Positions 1 through 6,164 of a DNA stretch of 64,000 bases are shown piece after piece. The position numbers were made by a program, and so were the translations under genes. The notes below the pieces were generated by a model. That model saw only the letters and a program-made list of their open reading frames with translations. It was not told where the DNA came from and did not search any database. The stretch is from NCBI RefSeq assembly GCF_046195335.1, contig NZ_CP176093.1. The stretch is one strand, 5' to 3'. Source of the stretch: Methanospirillum lacunae. Lineage in GTDB: Archaea; Halobacteriota; Methanomicrobia; Methanomicrobiales; Methanospirillaceae. The stretch's first letter is position 1. The number at the start of each line of letters is the position of its first letter.

Positions 1-182
1 TTCAGGAAAAAACCGTAATAACACCGAATGGAGTAAGTTATACTCAGAAGATTAACCTGAAAAAGGGTTTGAATATTATTCAACTCAATGTCCATGATCT
101 AGAAAAAATGCCGATATGGAGAACAATGGAACGATATCCGATAATAGGGTTTAATAATATTTCCATTTCAAACCCGATTTAA
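1..182 (+). CDS. 3' end of an unidentified gene
   Basis: An open frame enters from the left edge (first full codon at base 3) and ends with TAA at 180-182, giving the last 59 residues of a protein. The tail is rich in Ile and Asn and ends in ISISNPI. No catalytic motif or membrane segment is visible, so no function is given. It converges on the flavoprotein gene that ends 6 bases further on. The alternation of hydrophobic and polar residues would fit a beta-sandwich end of an extracellular protein, but that is a guess. Confidence 0.55.
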   Translation, partial: QEKTVITPNGVSYTQKINLKKGLNIIQLNVHDLEKMPIWRTMERYPIIGFNNISISNPI

Positions 183-188
183 AATAAA

Positions 189-818
189 TCATACTTTTTT
201 CACAGTATTACACGGTTCTTTAGCCAGAATTCCTTTTATTGCATTTGACCCACTCTTGTGTGCCGCCGTGAGTATCTCGGGGTTTCCGGTTATTCCACCA
301 AATCCATCCATATCTTTTGCGAGGATATTTTCACAATATGAAAAACCGAATATATTAAATAATGCGGTCATCATGGGAAACGCAGTCGAGAAAACGTCAT
401 CCCGGTCCATTCCTGCAGTTGATAGAAAATACCCTCTGTGGAGTTTCTTTTTTTCCGGGGGGAGGGGATGCGTGTTAAGCTTGTAATGTCTGACCCAGAC
501 ATAATGGGCACGATCGATGAATCCTTTGAGTTCGGTGGTTATACCCATGGTGTAGATGGGCGATGATATAACAAGGCAGTCAGCACTCAACATTTGTTCA
601 AAAACCGGATGAACATCATCCTTTAGAATACACTCCCCGGTTTTATGGCAGGCATTGCACCCTTTACACGAGGAATATGACATTTTGCTGAGAATAATTT
701 TATCAGTCTCCGCTCCTGCTTCTGTTGCACCTTTCAGGAAAGAATCTAGTAAAATCTCAGTGTTTCCATGCCTTCGTGGACTACCAAGCACTCCGATAAC
801 TTTAATTCCCTGGCTCAT
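189..818 (-). CDS. Iron-sulfur flavoprotein (Isf family), copy 1
   Basis: Flavodoxin-fold, FMN-binding electron carrier of the archaeal Isf type, 209 residues. The N-terminal phosphate loop GSPRRHGNT (residues 12-20) and SSPIYTMG (85-92) are the FMN-binding segments. The compact cluster motif C-x2-C-x2-C-x5-C (Cys51, 54, 57, 63) is the Isf hallmark for a [4Fe-4S] centre. Isf proteins of methanogens take electrons from ferredoxin and are linked to O2/H2O2 removal; the donor here is inferred. Its ATG overlaps the TGA of copy 2 (ATGA, 815-818), so it is the last gene of the peroxiredoxin operon and probably translationally coupled. Confidence 0.85.
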   Translation of the reverse strand: MSQGIKVIGVLGSPRRHGNTEILLDSFLKGATEAGAETDKIILSKMSYSSCKGCNACHKTGECILKDDVHPVFEQMLSADCLVISSPIYTMGITTELKGFIDRAHYVWVRHYKLNTHPLPPEKKKLHRGYFLSTAGMDRDDVFSTAFPMMTALFNIFGFSYCENILAKDMDGFGGITGNPEILTAAHKSGSNAIKGILAKEPCNTVKKV

Positions 819-1429
819 ACAGAAAGCCTCTCCCTCAGTACAGAGATTATCTCAGAGCCTTTCTGAATTGCATCTTTTTGTGCAGTGGGATGATTAAGCA
901 CTGCCCCCTTTTCATCCACATGATTGATCATCAGGTATCCAATATCGCTATCCCTGACTTCAATCACATGAAAAAAGCATTTTATCACGGGGATGGCGGC
1001 ATCAAAGACATAACTCCAGTCTTGTCCTGCTGATGAGATGAATAGTCCTAGTCGTTTTCCCTTCCGCTCTGGTGGAACAACCGGTAGTTTTAGTACGTAC
1101 TTACGGGATCTAAAGACCTGTGCTCGGTCGATGAGAGCTTTAACCTGGGAACAAACACTCATACAGTAGATCGGCGATGACACAATGATACAGTCAGCTT
1201 TTATGATCTGGTCATGCAATTGATCCATGCCGTCCCTGATAACACACCGATTCAATTTTTCACATGCATTACAGCCACGGCATGGCCTGATATCGGCGTC
1301 AACGAGGGTGATCTTTTGGACTGATACATCTGGTTGATTCATCATCGATGAAAGGACCCAGTCCATTAATTGTTCAGAATTGCCGTGTCTGCGAGGACTT
1401 CCAGAAATGGCAAGAACACTGATCCCCAT
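815..1429 (-). CDS. Iron-sulfur flavoprotein (Isf family), copy 2
   Basis: Paralogue of the downstream flavoprotein, 204 residues, with the same layout: GSPRRHGNS FMN loop (residues 10-18), C-x2-C-x2-C-x5-C cluster motif (Cys50, 53, 56, 62) and SSPIYCMS near residue 84. It lies 40 bases after the peroxiredoxin gene and overlaps the next flavoprotein by ATGA, so two Isf subunits are made from one transcript. Known Isf proteins are homo-oligomers in which the cluster of one subunit lies near the FMN of another; a mixed oligomer of the two copies is possible but not shown. Role inferred: electron transfer to peroxide- or oxygen-reducing partners. Confidence 0.85.
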   Translation of the reverse strand: MGISVLAISGSPRRHGNSEQLMDWVLSSMMNQPDVSVQKITLVDADIRPCRGCNACEKLNRCVIRDGMDQLHDQIIKADCIIVSSPIYCMSVCSQVKALIDRAQVFRSRKYVLKLPVVPPERKGKRLGLFISSAGQDWSYVFDAAIPVIKCFFHVIEVRDSDIGYLMINHVDEKGAVLNHPTAQKDAIQKGSEIISVLRERLSV

Positions 1430-1469
1430 ATCATCCAGTGTTGGCGGTTGCCAGATAAAAGAAGAGGGG

Positions 1470-2135
1470 TTAGGAGTCTTTGAAGCAGAGGTAAAAATCT
1501 TTATAATCGTATCCTTCAGTAATACGCTTTTCTGCCTCCTCTACAGTCTTTGGAGGTGGAACAATAACCTTATCCCCAGGCTGCCAGTTTGCTGGTGTTG
1601 CAACTCCTTCTTTGTCAGATGTCTGAAGTGCTTTTACCAATCTGACAATCTCCGGAATTGATCTCCCGTTACTGAGTGGGTAATAGATCATTGCCCTGAG
1701 TATCCCCTTATCATCAATGAAAAAGACAGTCCTCACCGTTGCTGTGCTGCTCTGGCCCGGATGAACCATTCCGTATAGAGTTGCAACTTTCATATCAAGA
1801 TCTGCAATAACAGGGAATGGGATCTCAATACCCATCTTCTCTTTGATATTTCTGATCCAGGCAATATGGGAGTGAACACTGTCAATGGAAAGTCCGATGA
1901 GCTGAGTGTTCATAGCCTTGAGTTCATCATATACCTGGGCAAAAGCGATGAATTCAGTTGTGCAGACAGGTGTGAAGTCAGCAGGGTGGGAGAAGAGAAC
2001 CACCCACTTACCCTGTAATTCTGATAGGGTAATGGTTCCCTGGGTTGTTACCGCTTCAAAATCAGGAGCCGGGGCCCCAAGGATGGGAAGGCTGATACAG
2101 TCACATTCATACTCTTCATCGCAATTCATACTCAC
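1470..2135 (-). CDS. Peroxiredoxin (archaeal Prx6-like)
   Basis: Thiol peroxidase that reduces H2O2 and organic peroxides in the cytoplasm, 221 residues. The active-site block PADFTPVCTTEF carries the peroxidatic Cys58 with Thr55 and Pro51. A cysteine five residues from the C-terminus (Cys217) fits the resolving Cys of the long archaeal Prx6 group. The N-terminus has three extra cysteines (5, 11, 13), which is unusual. The GTG start at 2135 overlaps the stop of the upstream gene (GTGA); an ATG at 2129 is an alternative start. The reductant is unknown; the flavoproteins downstream in the operon are candidates. Confidence 0.9.
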   Translation of the reverse strand: MSMNCDEEYECDCISLPILGAPAPDFEAVTTQGTITLSELQGKWVVLFSHPADFTPVCTTEFIAFAQVYDELKAMNTQLIGLSIDSVHSHIAWIRNIKEKMGIEIPFPVIADLDMKVATLYGMVHPGQSSTATVRTVFFIDDKGILRAMIYYPLSNGRSIPEIVRLVKALQTSDKEGVATPANWQPGDKVIVPPPKTVEEAEKRITEGYDYKDFYLCFKDS

Positions 2136-2470
2136 ATAACCTCTTCTTCAACAATCTTCCCGTTTACATATGCCGGCATGCCAGCTAGAAGGTAAGCCAC
2201 TCTAAGAGCTTCTTCAACTTCGTCTTTGGTTACTCCGAGGTTTTTCGCTCCAGCCATCTGTGCCCTGATAGCATGCTGATCCCTCATTGAGGTAGCAATG
2301 GCGATAGCGATAAGTTTCTTAGTTTTCCGAGATAGTGCCCCATCGTCCCAGATATACTGGTCAAGTTTGAGGATCATCTCATGTAAATCCGGATCGGTTT
2401 CGGCTAACTTTTTAAAAACGCGAGGTACTTTTCCGATCTTTGTTTCAAGATCATCAATTCCTGCTGTCAT
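2132..2470 (-). CDS. Carboxymuconolactone decarboxylase-family protein
   Basis: Small all-helical CMD/AhpD-fold protein of 112 residues. The ATG at 2470 is preferred over a TTG at 2503 because AGGAG lies 7 bases before it, at the end of the desulforedoxin gene. The core 'LIAIAIATSMRDQHAIRAQ' and 'GVTKDEVEEAL' match the family. AhpD-type members act through a CxxC pair and a His; here these positions read D-Q-H-A and Gln, and the whole protein has no cysteine. It therefore cannot be a disulfide reductant for the peroxiredoxin it is coupled to (GTGA overlap). A lyase-like or structural role is open. Confidence 0.75.
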   Translation of the reverse strand: MTAGIDDLETKIGKVPRVFKKLAETDPDLHEMILKLDQYIWDDGALSRKTKKLIAIAIATSMRDQHAIRAQMAGAKNLGVTKDEVEEALRVAYLLAGMPAYVNGKIVEEEVM

Positions 2471-2474
2471 GGGA

Positions 2475-2600
2475 TTACTCCTGGAGAACCATCGGTTCGC
2501 CACAGCAGATAAGTTCGCCGCCTCCGACTTCGGTAACTTTTACCACATTTCCGCAGATCTCGCATTCAAAGACCTGTCCTTCCGCTGATACATTAACCAT
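2475..2600 (-). CDS. Desulforedoxin-like protein
   Basis: A 41-residue gene reading MVNVSAEGQVFECEICGNVV at the N-terminus and ending GGGELICCGEPMVLQE. The C-x2-C near residues 13-16 and the C-C pair at 32-33 form the four-Cys Fe(SCys)4 site of desulforedoxin and of the N-terminal domain of desulfoferrodoxin. No superoxide reductase domain follows, so this is a free desulforedoxin, an electron carrier or partner for oxygen-defence enzymes. The TAA stop at 2475-2477 is 4 bases before the ATG of the next gene, whose ribosome site overlaps its last codons. The gene is short enough to be missed by length cut-offs. Confidence 0.85.
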   Translation of the reverse strand: MVNVSAEGQVFECEICGNVVKVTEVGGGELICCGEPMVLQE

Positions 2601-2668
2601 TTATGTTCCTCTGGGGTGAGATATTCAGAAGGCAATACCGGGAATCCTGCCGGGACAGGTCGAAGCGG

Positions 2669-2914
2669 TTATGATCGCTTCGGGGGATGCGTTGCGTCTT
2701 CCGGAGTTTTTACGTCATCCCTGATATGAGTAATCGGGAAACAGTCGTACATCTCACATGCACATGCAGGACAGTGTCTCAGATCCTGTTCAGCGTCGGT
2801 CATCTCGTATGTCTTTCCGCAATCCACACAGACGTATTTTCCTGGGCCGACCTTTTCTCCTGCTTTTACTCGTTTCGGTTCACTCATGGTTTTTACCATA
2901 TCTATACTCATCAT
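2669..2914 (-). CDS. Rubredoxin-like zinc-ribbon protein
   Basis: First gene of the stress operon, up to 81 residues. It has C-x2-C (Cys29, 32) followed by C-x2-C (Cys48, 51), and two further cysteines at 53 and 58. The segment 'KYVCVDCGKTYEMTDAEQDL' resembles the rubredoxin-like domain of rubrerythrin-type proteins. It may bind iron for electron transfer or zinc structurally; the sequence does not decide. Possible starts are ATG at 2914, 2911, 2899 and 2887, none with a clear ribosome site; the last would give MSEPKRVKAG. The following gene starts 68 bases downstream. Confidence 0.7.
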   Translation of the reverse strand: MMSIDMVKTMSEPKRVKAGEKVGPGKYVCVDCGKTYEMTDAEQDLRHCPACACEMYDCFPITHIRDDVKTPEDATHPPKRS

Positions 2915-2969
2915 GATCGTTATTTAATGATTCGGATGAAAATGTGTTGAATTAATTGGTTATTTTCTT

Positions 2970-2992
2970 AATATTGCAATATTTTTTAAATA
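2970..2992. promoter_or_regulatory. Divergent promoter with 14-bp palindrome
   Basis: Between the stress operon and the third flavoprotein lies the perfect palindrome AATATTGCAATATT (2970-2983). It is followed two bases later by TTTAAATA (2985-2992), a consensus archaeal TATA box for the plus-strand gene. The same AT-rich block could serve the minus-strand operon. A dyad touching the BRE/TATA region is where archaeal regulators often bind; the regulator is unknown. Confidence 0.45.
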
Positions 2993-3055
2993 TTTTGGTT
3001 TTTTAATCGGTCCGATCGAAACATACTTGTCTGGATATAGGTGAATATCAGTGGT

Positions 3056-3661
3056 ATGAGACCACAGATCATCGCGCTTCTTGGAAGTCCGCTTACTGAA
3101 GGAAATACCGCTAAATTATTGAAAAAGGCAGTATCAGGCGCTGAATCTGCAGGATGCGATGTTCGGGTCATTCATGTACCCGAACTTGAACTGACTGCCT
3201 GTCGGGAGTTTTACTTCTGCAAAGATCATGAGACTTGTATGATGGAAGATGATGTCAGTGGTTTGTATCCTGCTTTCAGGGAGATGGATAGTATGATCAT
3301 TGCCACGCCGGTAATGACTATGGGGATACCCGGTCATCTTAAGTCTTTCATGGATCGATTTCAGGTCTTTTATTGCGCTAAATACGTGAGAAAGAAGCGA
3401 CTTGTTTCAAAGGAAAAAAGAGCTGTTAGACGTACACTTCTTCTCTCCATTTCTGGGATGAATCTTCCAGAAAATTTTGATGGGGTTACTCTTTCAGTCA
3501 AATCATTTTGTGATATTCTGGACTGCCGGTATGACGATGAACTCTTTATCAGGGATATGGACAATAAAGTGGATCTGGATAGATTTCCTGACCTTCTTGA
3601 TGCTGCATATCAGAAAGGGTTCAGACTTGGCGGGCTCCTTACCGGAAAATATTGTAATTAA
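3056..3661 (+). CDS. Flavodoxin-fold protein, Isf-like with altered cluster motif
   Basis: Third member of the flavoprotein family here, 201 residues from ATG 3056 (AGGTGA at 3039-3044; a GTG at 3041 is an alternative). The FMN loop GSPLTEGNT (residues 10-18) and ATPVMTMG are kept. The cluster motif reads C-x2-F-x2-C-x5-C: Cys49, Phe52, Cys55, Cys61, with exactly the spacing of the two Isf copies but Phe in place of the second Cys. It probably does not hold a normal [4Fe-4S] cluster, though a [3Fe-4S] or another ligand is possible. It is transcribed away from the stress operon from the shared intergenic region. Confidence 0.75.
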   Translation: MRPQIIALLGSPLTEGNTAKLLKKAVSGAESAGCDVRVIHVPELELTACREFYFCKDHETCMMEDDVSGLYPAFREMDSMIIATPVMTMGIPGHLKSFMDRFQVFYCAKYVRKKRLVSKEKRAVRRTLLLSISGMNLPENFDGVTLSVKSFCDILDCRYDDELFIRDMDNKVDLDRFPDLLDAAYQKGFRLGGLLTGKYCN

Positions 3662-3690
3662 GAATAATCTGGGGATTGTTCTGACGAACA

Positions 3691-4419
3691 TTATAAAACC
3701 CCCCCTTCTTTCAGTGATGTAATTCCTGTTTTTGAGATTATTATATGGTCTAATAAGGGGATGCCTAAAATTGTTCCTGCCTGTGCAAGTTGGGATGTGA
3801 TCCTGATATCTTGTGTACTTGGTTCAAGATTGCCTGAAGGATGATTATGAACACAGATGATTGAAGCAGCCCGGTCTGTTATAGCATCACAATAAACTTC
3901 CCGTGGATGGACGAGACTGTGGTTGAGCAGGCCCATTGTAATAATCCTTGGTCGTATCACCTCTGATGCACCATTCAAAGTTACAACCAGAAAATGCTCC
4001 TGCTTTTTTGTTCTGATATCAGCGATCTCAGGTAACAGAAGAATGTCTTGAGGTCTGGTAATTTTGATCAAAGGCTCCTCTGATGCTTTTCCATATCTTC
4101 GGGCAATTTCAAAACATGCCAGAAGAACACAGGCCTTTGACTGTCCTATACCTTCAACTCTGATGAGCTGCTCATACTTTGGAAAATCCTCTTTTTTTAA
4201 AAGATCTGCAACTTCCTTTGAAATGGAAATAATATCACGATTTGGTGTTCCTTTACCCAGAATGGCTGATATGAGTTCATGATCTTCCAGAGATGCTGCC
4301 CCTTTTTGCACCATCTTTTCTCTGGGACGATCATGAACCTCAATATCCCGCATCCGCCTCATAATATCTCTGTTGTCATCTGATCCATATGGATGTGAAT
4401 GATCTGTTCTTGGGTTCAT
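3691..4419 (-). CDS. radC: RadC-like JAMM/MPN+ protein
   Basis: 242 residues. The N-terminal part (about 29-110) has RPREK, 'DHELISAILGKGT' and a helix-hairpin-helix around 'IRVEGIGQSKACVLLACFEI'. The C-terminal part is a JAMM domain with the metal motif H-x-H-P-S-G-x10-D (His191, His193, Asp204). This is the full RadC architecture. The name comes from a DNA repair link that was later questioned, so the role is open; a metallohydrolase or DNA-associated function is likely. The family begins just before RPREK, so ATG at 4362 (Met20) or 4353 (Met23) may be the true start. Confidence 0.85.
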   Translation of the reverse strand: MNPRTDHSHPYGSDDNRDIMRRMRDIEVHDRPREKMVQKGAASLEDHELISAILGKGTPNRDIISISKEVADLLKKEDFPKYEQLIRVEGIGQSKACVLLACFEIARRYGKASEEPLIKITRPQDILLLPEIADIRTKKQEHFLVVTLNGASEVIRPRIITMGLLNHSLVHPREVYCDAITDRAASIICVHNHPSGNLEPSTQDIRITSQLAQAGTILGIPLLDHIIISKTGITSLKEGGVL

Positions 4420-4492
4420 TTTTCTTTAAATGAATATGTACGAACATTCGGTAATCAGAACTAATTTATGGCCATCTGTATTATGATCCGGT

Positions 4493-4993
4493 ATGGCAAC
4501 CAAGGACAATCTGAAAGCAGGTTTTGCCGGAGAATCTCAGGCAAACCGGAAATATGCATCATTCTCTGAGAAAGCAGCAGAAGAAGGATTTCCTCAGGTA
4601 GCAAAACTCTTCCGTGCGGCTTCAGAAGCTGAGGCCATTCACGCAAAGAGGCATCTCTCTGTTTTAGGGATATCCTCTACCGCAGACAATCTCGTGGCCT
4701 CCGTTGCTGGCGAGACTGAAGAGTTCACCGAGATGTATCCTGGATTTATTAAAGAGTCAGAAGCAGAAGCAAACACTGAAGCTACCCGCTCATTCACCTT
4801 TGCGATGAAAGCTGAACAGGTTCATGCCGGTCTGTATGAAAAAGCCCTTACTGCGGTTAAGTCTGGAAAAGATCTCCAGGCAGAACATGTCTATTTATGC
4901 CCGGTATGTGGAAATGTGGCTCTGGATAAAGCCCCGGGAAGTTGTCCCATCTGTGGAGTGCCAGGATCAAAGTGGTCAGAGATTTCCCTTTGA
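4493..4993 (+). CDS. rbr: Rubrerythrin
   Basis: Non-haem diiron peroxidase, 166 residues. The N-terminal four-helix bundle carries Glu14 and the Glu/His-rich stretches 'EAEAIHAKRH' (45-54), 'ESEAEANTEATRSF' (88-101) and 'AEQVHAG' (107-113), which supply diiron ligands. The C-terminal rubredoxin domain has C-x2-C at 136/139 and C-x2-C at 151/154. It reduces H2O2 to water with electrons from reduced rubredoxin-type carriers. No ribosome site is seen and AATTTATG lies about 25-30 bases upstream, so the mRNA may be nearly leaderless. It fits the peroxide-defence genes at the left of the window. Confidence 0.93.
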   Translation: MATKDNLKAGFAGESQANRKYASFSEKAAEEGFPQVAKLFRAASEAEAIHAKRHLSVLGISSTADNLVASVAGETEEFTEMYPGFIKESEAEANTEATRSFTFAMKAEQVHAGLYEKALTAVKSGKDLQAEHVYLCPVCGNVALDKAPGSCPICGVPGSKWSEISL

Positions 4994-4997
4994 ATAA

Positions 4998-5004
4998 TTT
5001 TTTT
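4998..5004 (+). terminator. T-run after rubrerythrin
   Basis: A run of seven T lies 5 bases after the rubrerythrin stop codon. Archaeal RNA polymerase terminates at such U-tracts without a hairpin. Position fits, but no transcript data exist. Confidence 0.35.
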
Positions 5005-5128
5005 AACTTGTGATCCTGATTCAGTTTTGTTGGTTTTTTGTATGACATTTTTCTGACAAGCATTTTACCGGAATAGATCCTTTGTTTTTCCGCTTATCTC
5101 TCTCGTTGCTGATAGATGACAATCATTC

Positions 5129-5135
5129 ATATATA
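5129..5135 (+). promoter_or_regulatory. TATA box for the Cache-domain gene
   Basis: ATATATA lies about 28 bases before the ATG at 5160. Archaeal transcription starts about 25 bases after the box centre, so the message would begin within a few bases of that ATG. This favours ATG 5160 over ATG 5148. Confidence 0.4.
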
Positions 5136-5159
5136 CCTTCGTAGAGAATGAATAGGTGC

Positions 5160-5957
5160 ATGAGATCAATCTTCTGGATTGGATGTGTCCTCACGGTTCT
5201 CGTCTCCCTGCTCGTCTCCGGAGCATTTGCGGAGTCTGTGAACAATTCTACTGTAAAGGCGACTGGTGCCCTTGACATAAACAAGACCGCTGTTCCTGCT
5301 CAGGAAGCAACTAGTGTGAATGTTACGGGTAAGGCAGTTAATGCAACTTCTCCGTCTGCAAAGGTAAATGCAACCAACGGTACTTCAGCAAACGTCTCAA
5401 CTAAGGAACCTGACCTTGTTAATGATACCTTAGTGAAGTTTGTGAATGATGCCAGAACGTTTGCACTTAACAACGGCAAGACTGTGGCTCTCACTACCTT
5501 TAACAACCCATCAAGTCAGTTTTCCAACGACAAGATGTTCATCTTTGCCTACGACAATGATGGAAAGGCACTAGCTCTTCCGTTTGACCTGGGCTCTGTC
5601 GGAAAGAATATGATTTCCGCAACTGACTCAACTGGTCTTCGCTATGTTCAGCAGATGGTTGATGTAGCAAAGATCCCGGGTGTTGGCTTTGTCAAGTACC
5701 AGGAAGCAAACCCACTGAAACAGGGAACTGTCATGAATAAGGTATCCTACATTGCCAGTGTGGATGGAACATACTTTATTGGTGCCGGCGTCTATCAGAC
5801 CAAGGATGATAAGAAATCTGTATCAAAGACCAATGCAACTGCAAATGTTACAAGTTCTGCAGTAAATGCAACCAATGTTACAGAACCAGCAAACACCCCT
5901 GTCAAGACCGCTGTAAAAGAAGTAATTAACAAGACTGTATCCAATCTCACCGCGTAA
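5160..5957 (+). CDS. Secreted free-standing Cache-domain protein
   Basis: 265 residues from ATG 5160 (ATG 5148 gives 269). An N-terminal signal peptide (MRSIFWIGCVLTVLVSLLVS, then GAFA) is followed by a low-complexity Ala/Thr/Asn linker, a folded domain at about 85-220, and a second Asn/Thr-rich tail. The folded part, with 'DKMFIFAYDNDGKALALP', 'GKNMISATDSTG', 'VGFVKYQ' and 'YFIGAGVY', matches single Cache (Cache_2) ligand-binding domains. These usually sit in chemoreceptors and histidine kinases, but no transmembrane or signalling part follows here. About 15 N-x-S/T sequons lie mostly in the linkers, suggesting heavy N-glycosylation by AglB. The ligand is unknown. Confidence 0.75.
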   Translation: MRSIFWIGCVLTVLVSLLVSGAFAESVNNSTVKATGALDINKTAVPAQEATSVNVTGKAVNATSPSAKVNATNGTSANVSTKEPDLVNDTLVKFVNDARTFALNNGKTVALTTFNNPSSQFSNDKMFIFAYDNDGKALALPFDLGSVGKNMISATDSTGLRYVQQMVDVAKIPGVGFVKYQEANPLKQGTVMNKVSYIASVDGTYFIGAGVYQTKDDKKSVSKTNATANVTSSAVNATNVTEPANTPVKTAVKEVINKTVSNLTA

Positions 5958-6164
5958 ATCTGGAGATACATACTTTCTTTTTTTGTCTGCTGTGTTCATT
6001 GCGATATCACTTTAATAGATTCTTCCGCGAATCCTATCTTATCTTAAAAAATAATAAGCAGGATCAATTGAACAGAATAGTAGTTGAAGCCTTCACGAAA
6101 CCTTGATATTAGTTTTTCCCATATATCCTCAGAACTATCTTTGTAGATGTGGGGTTAAGGGTCT

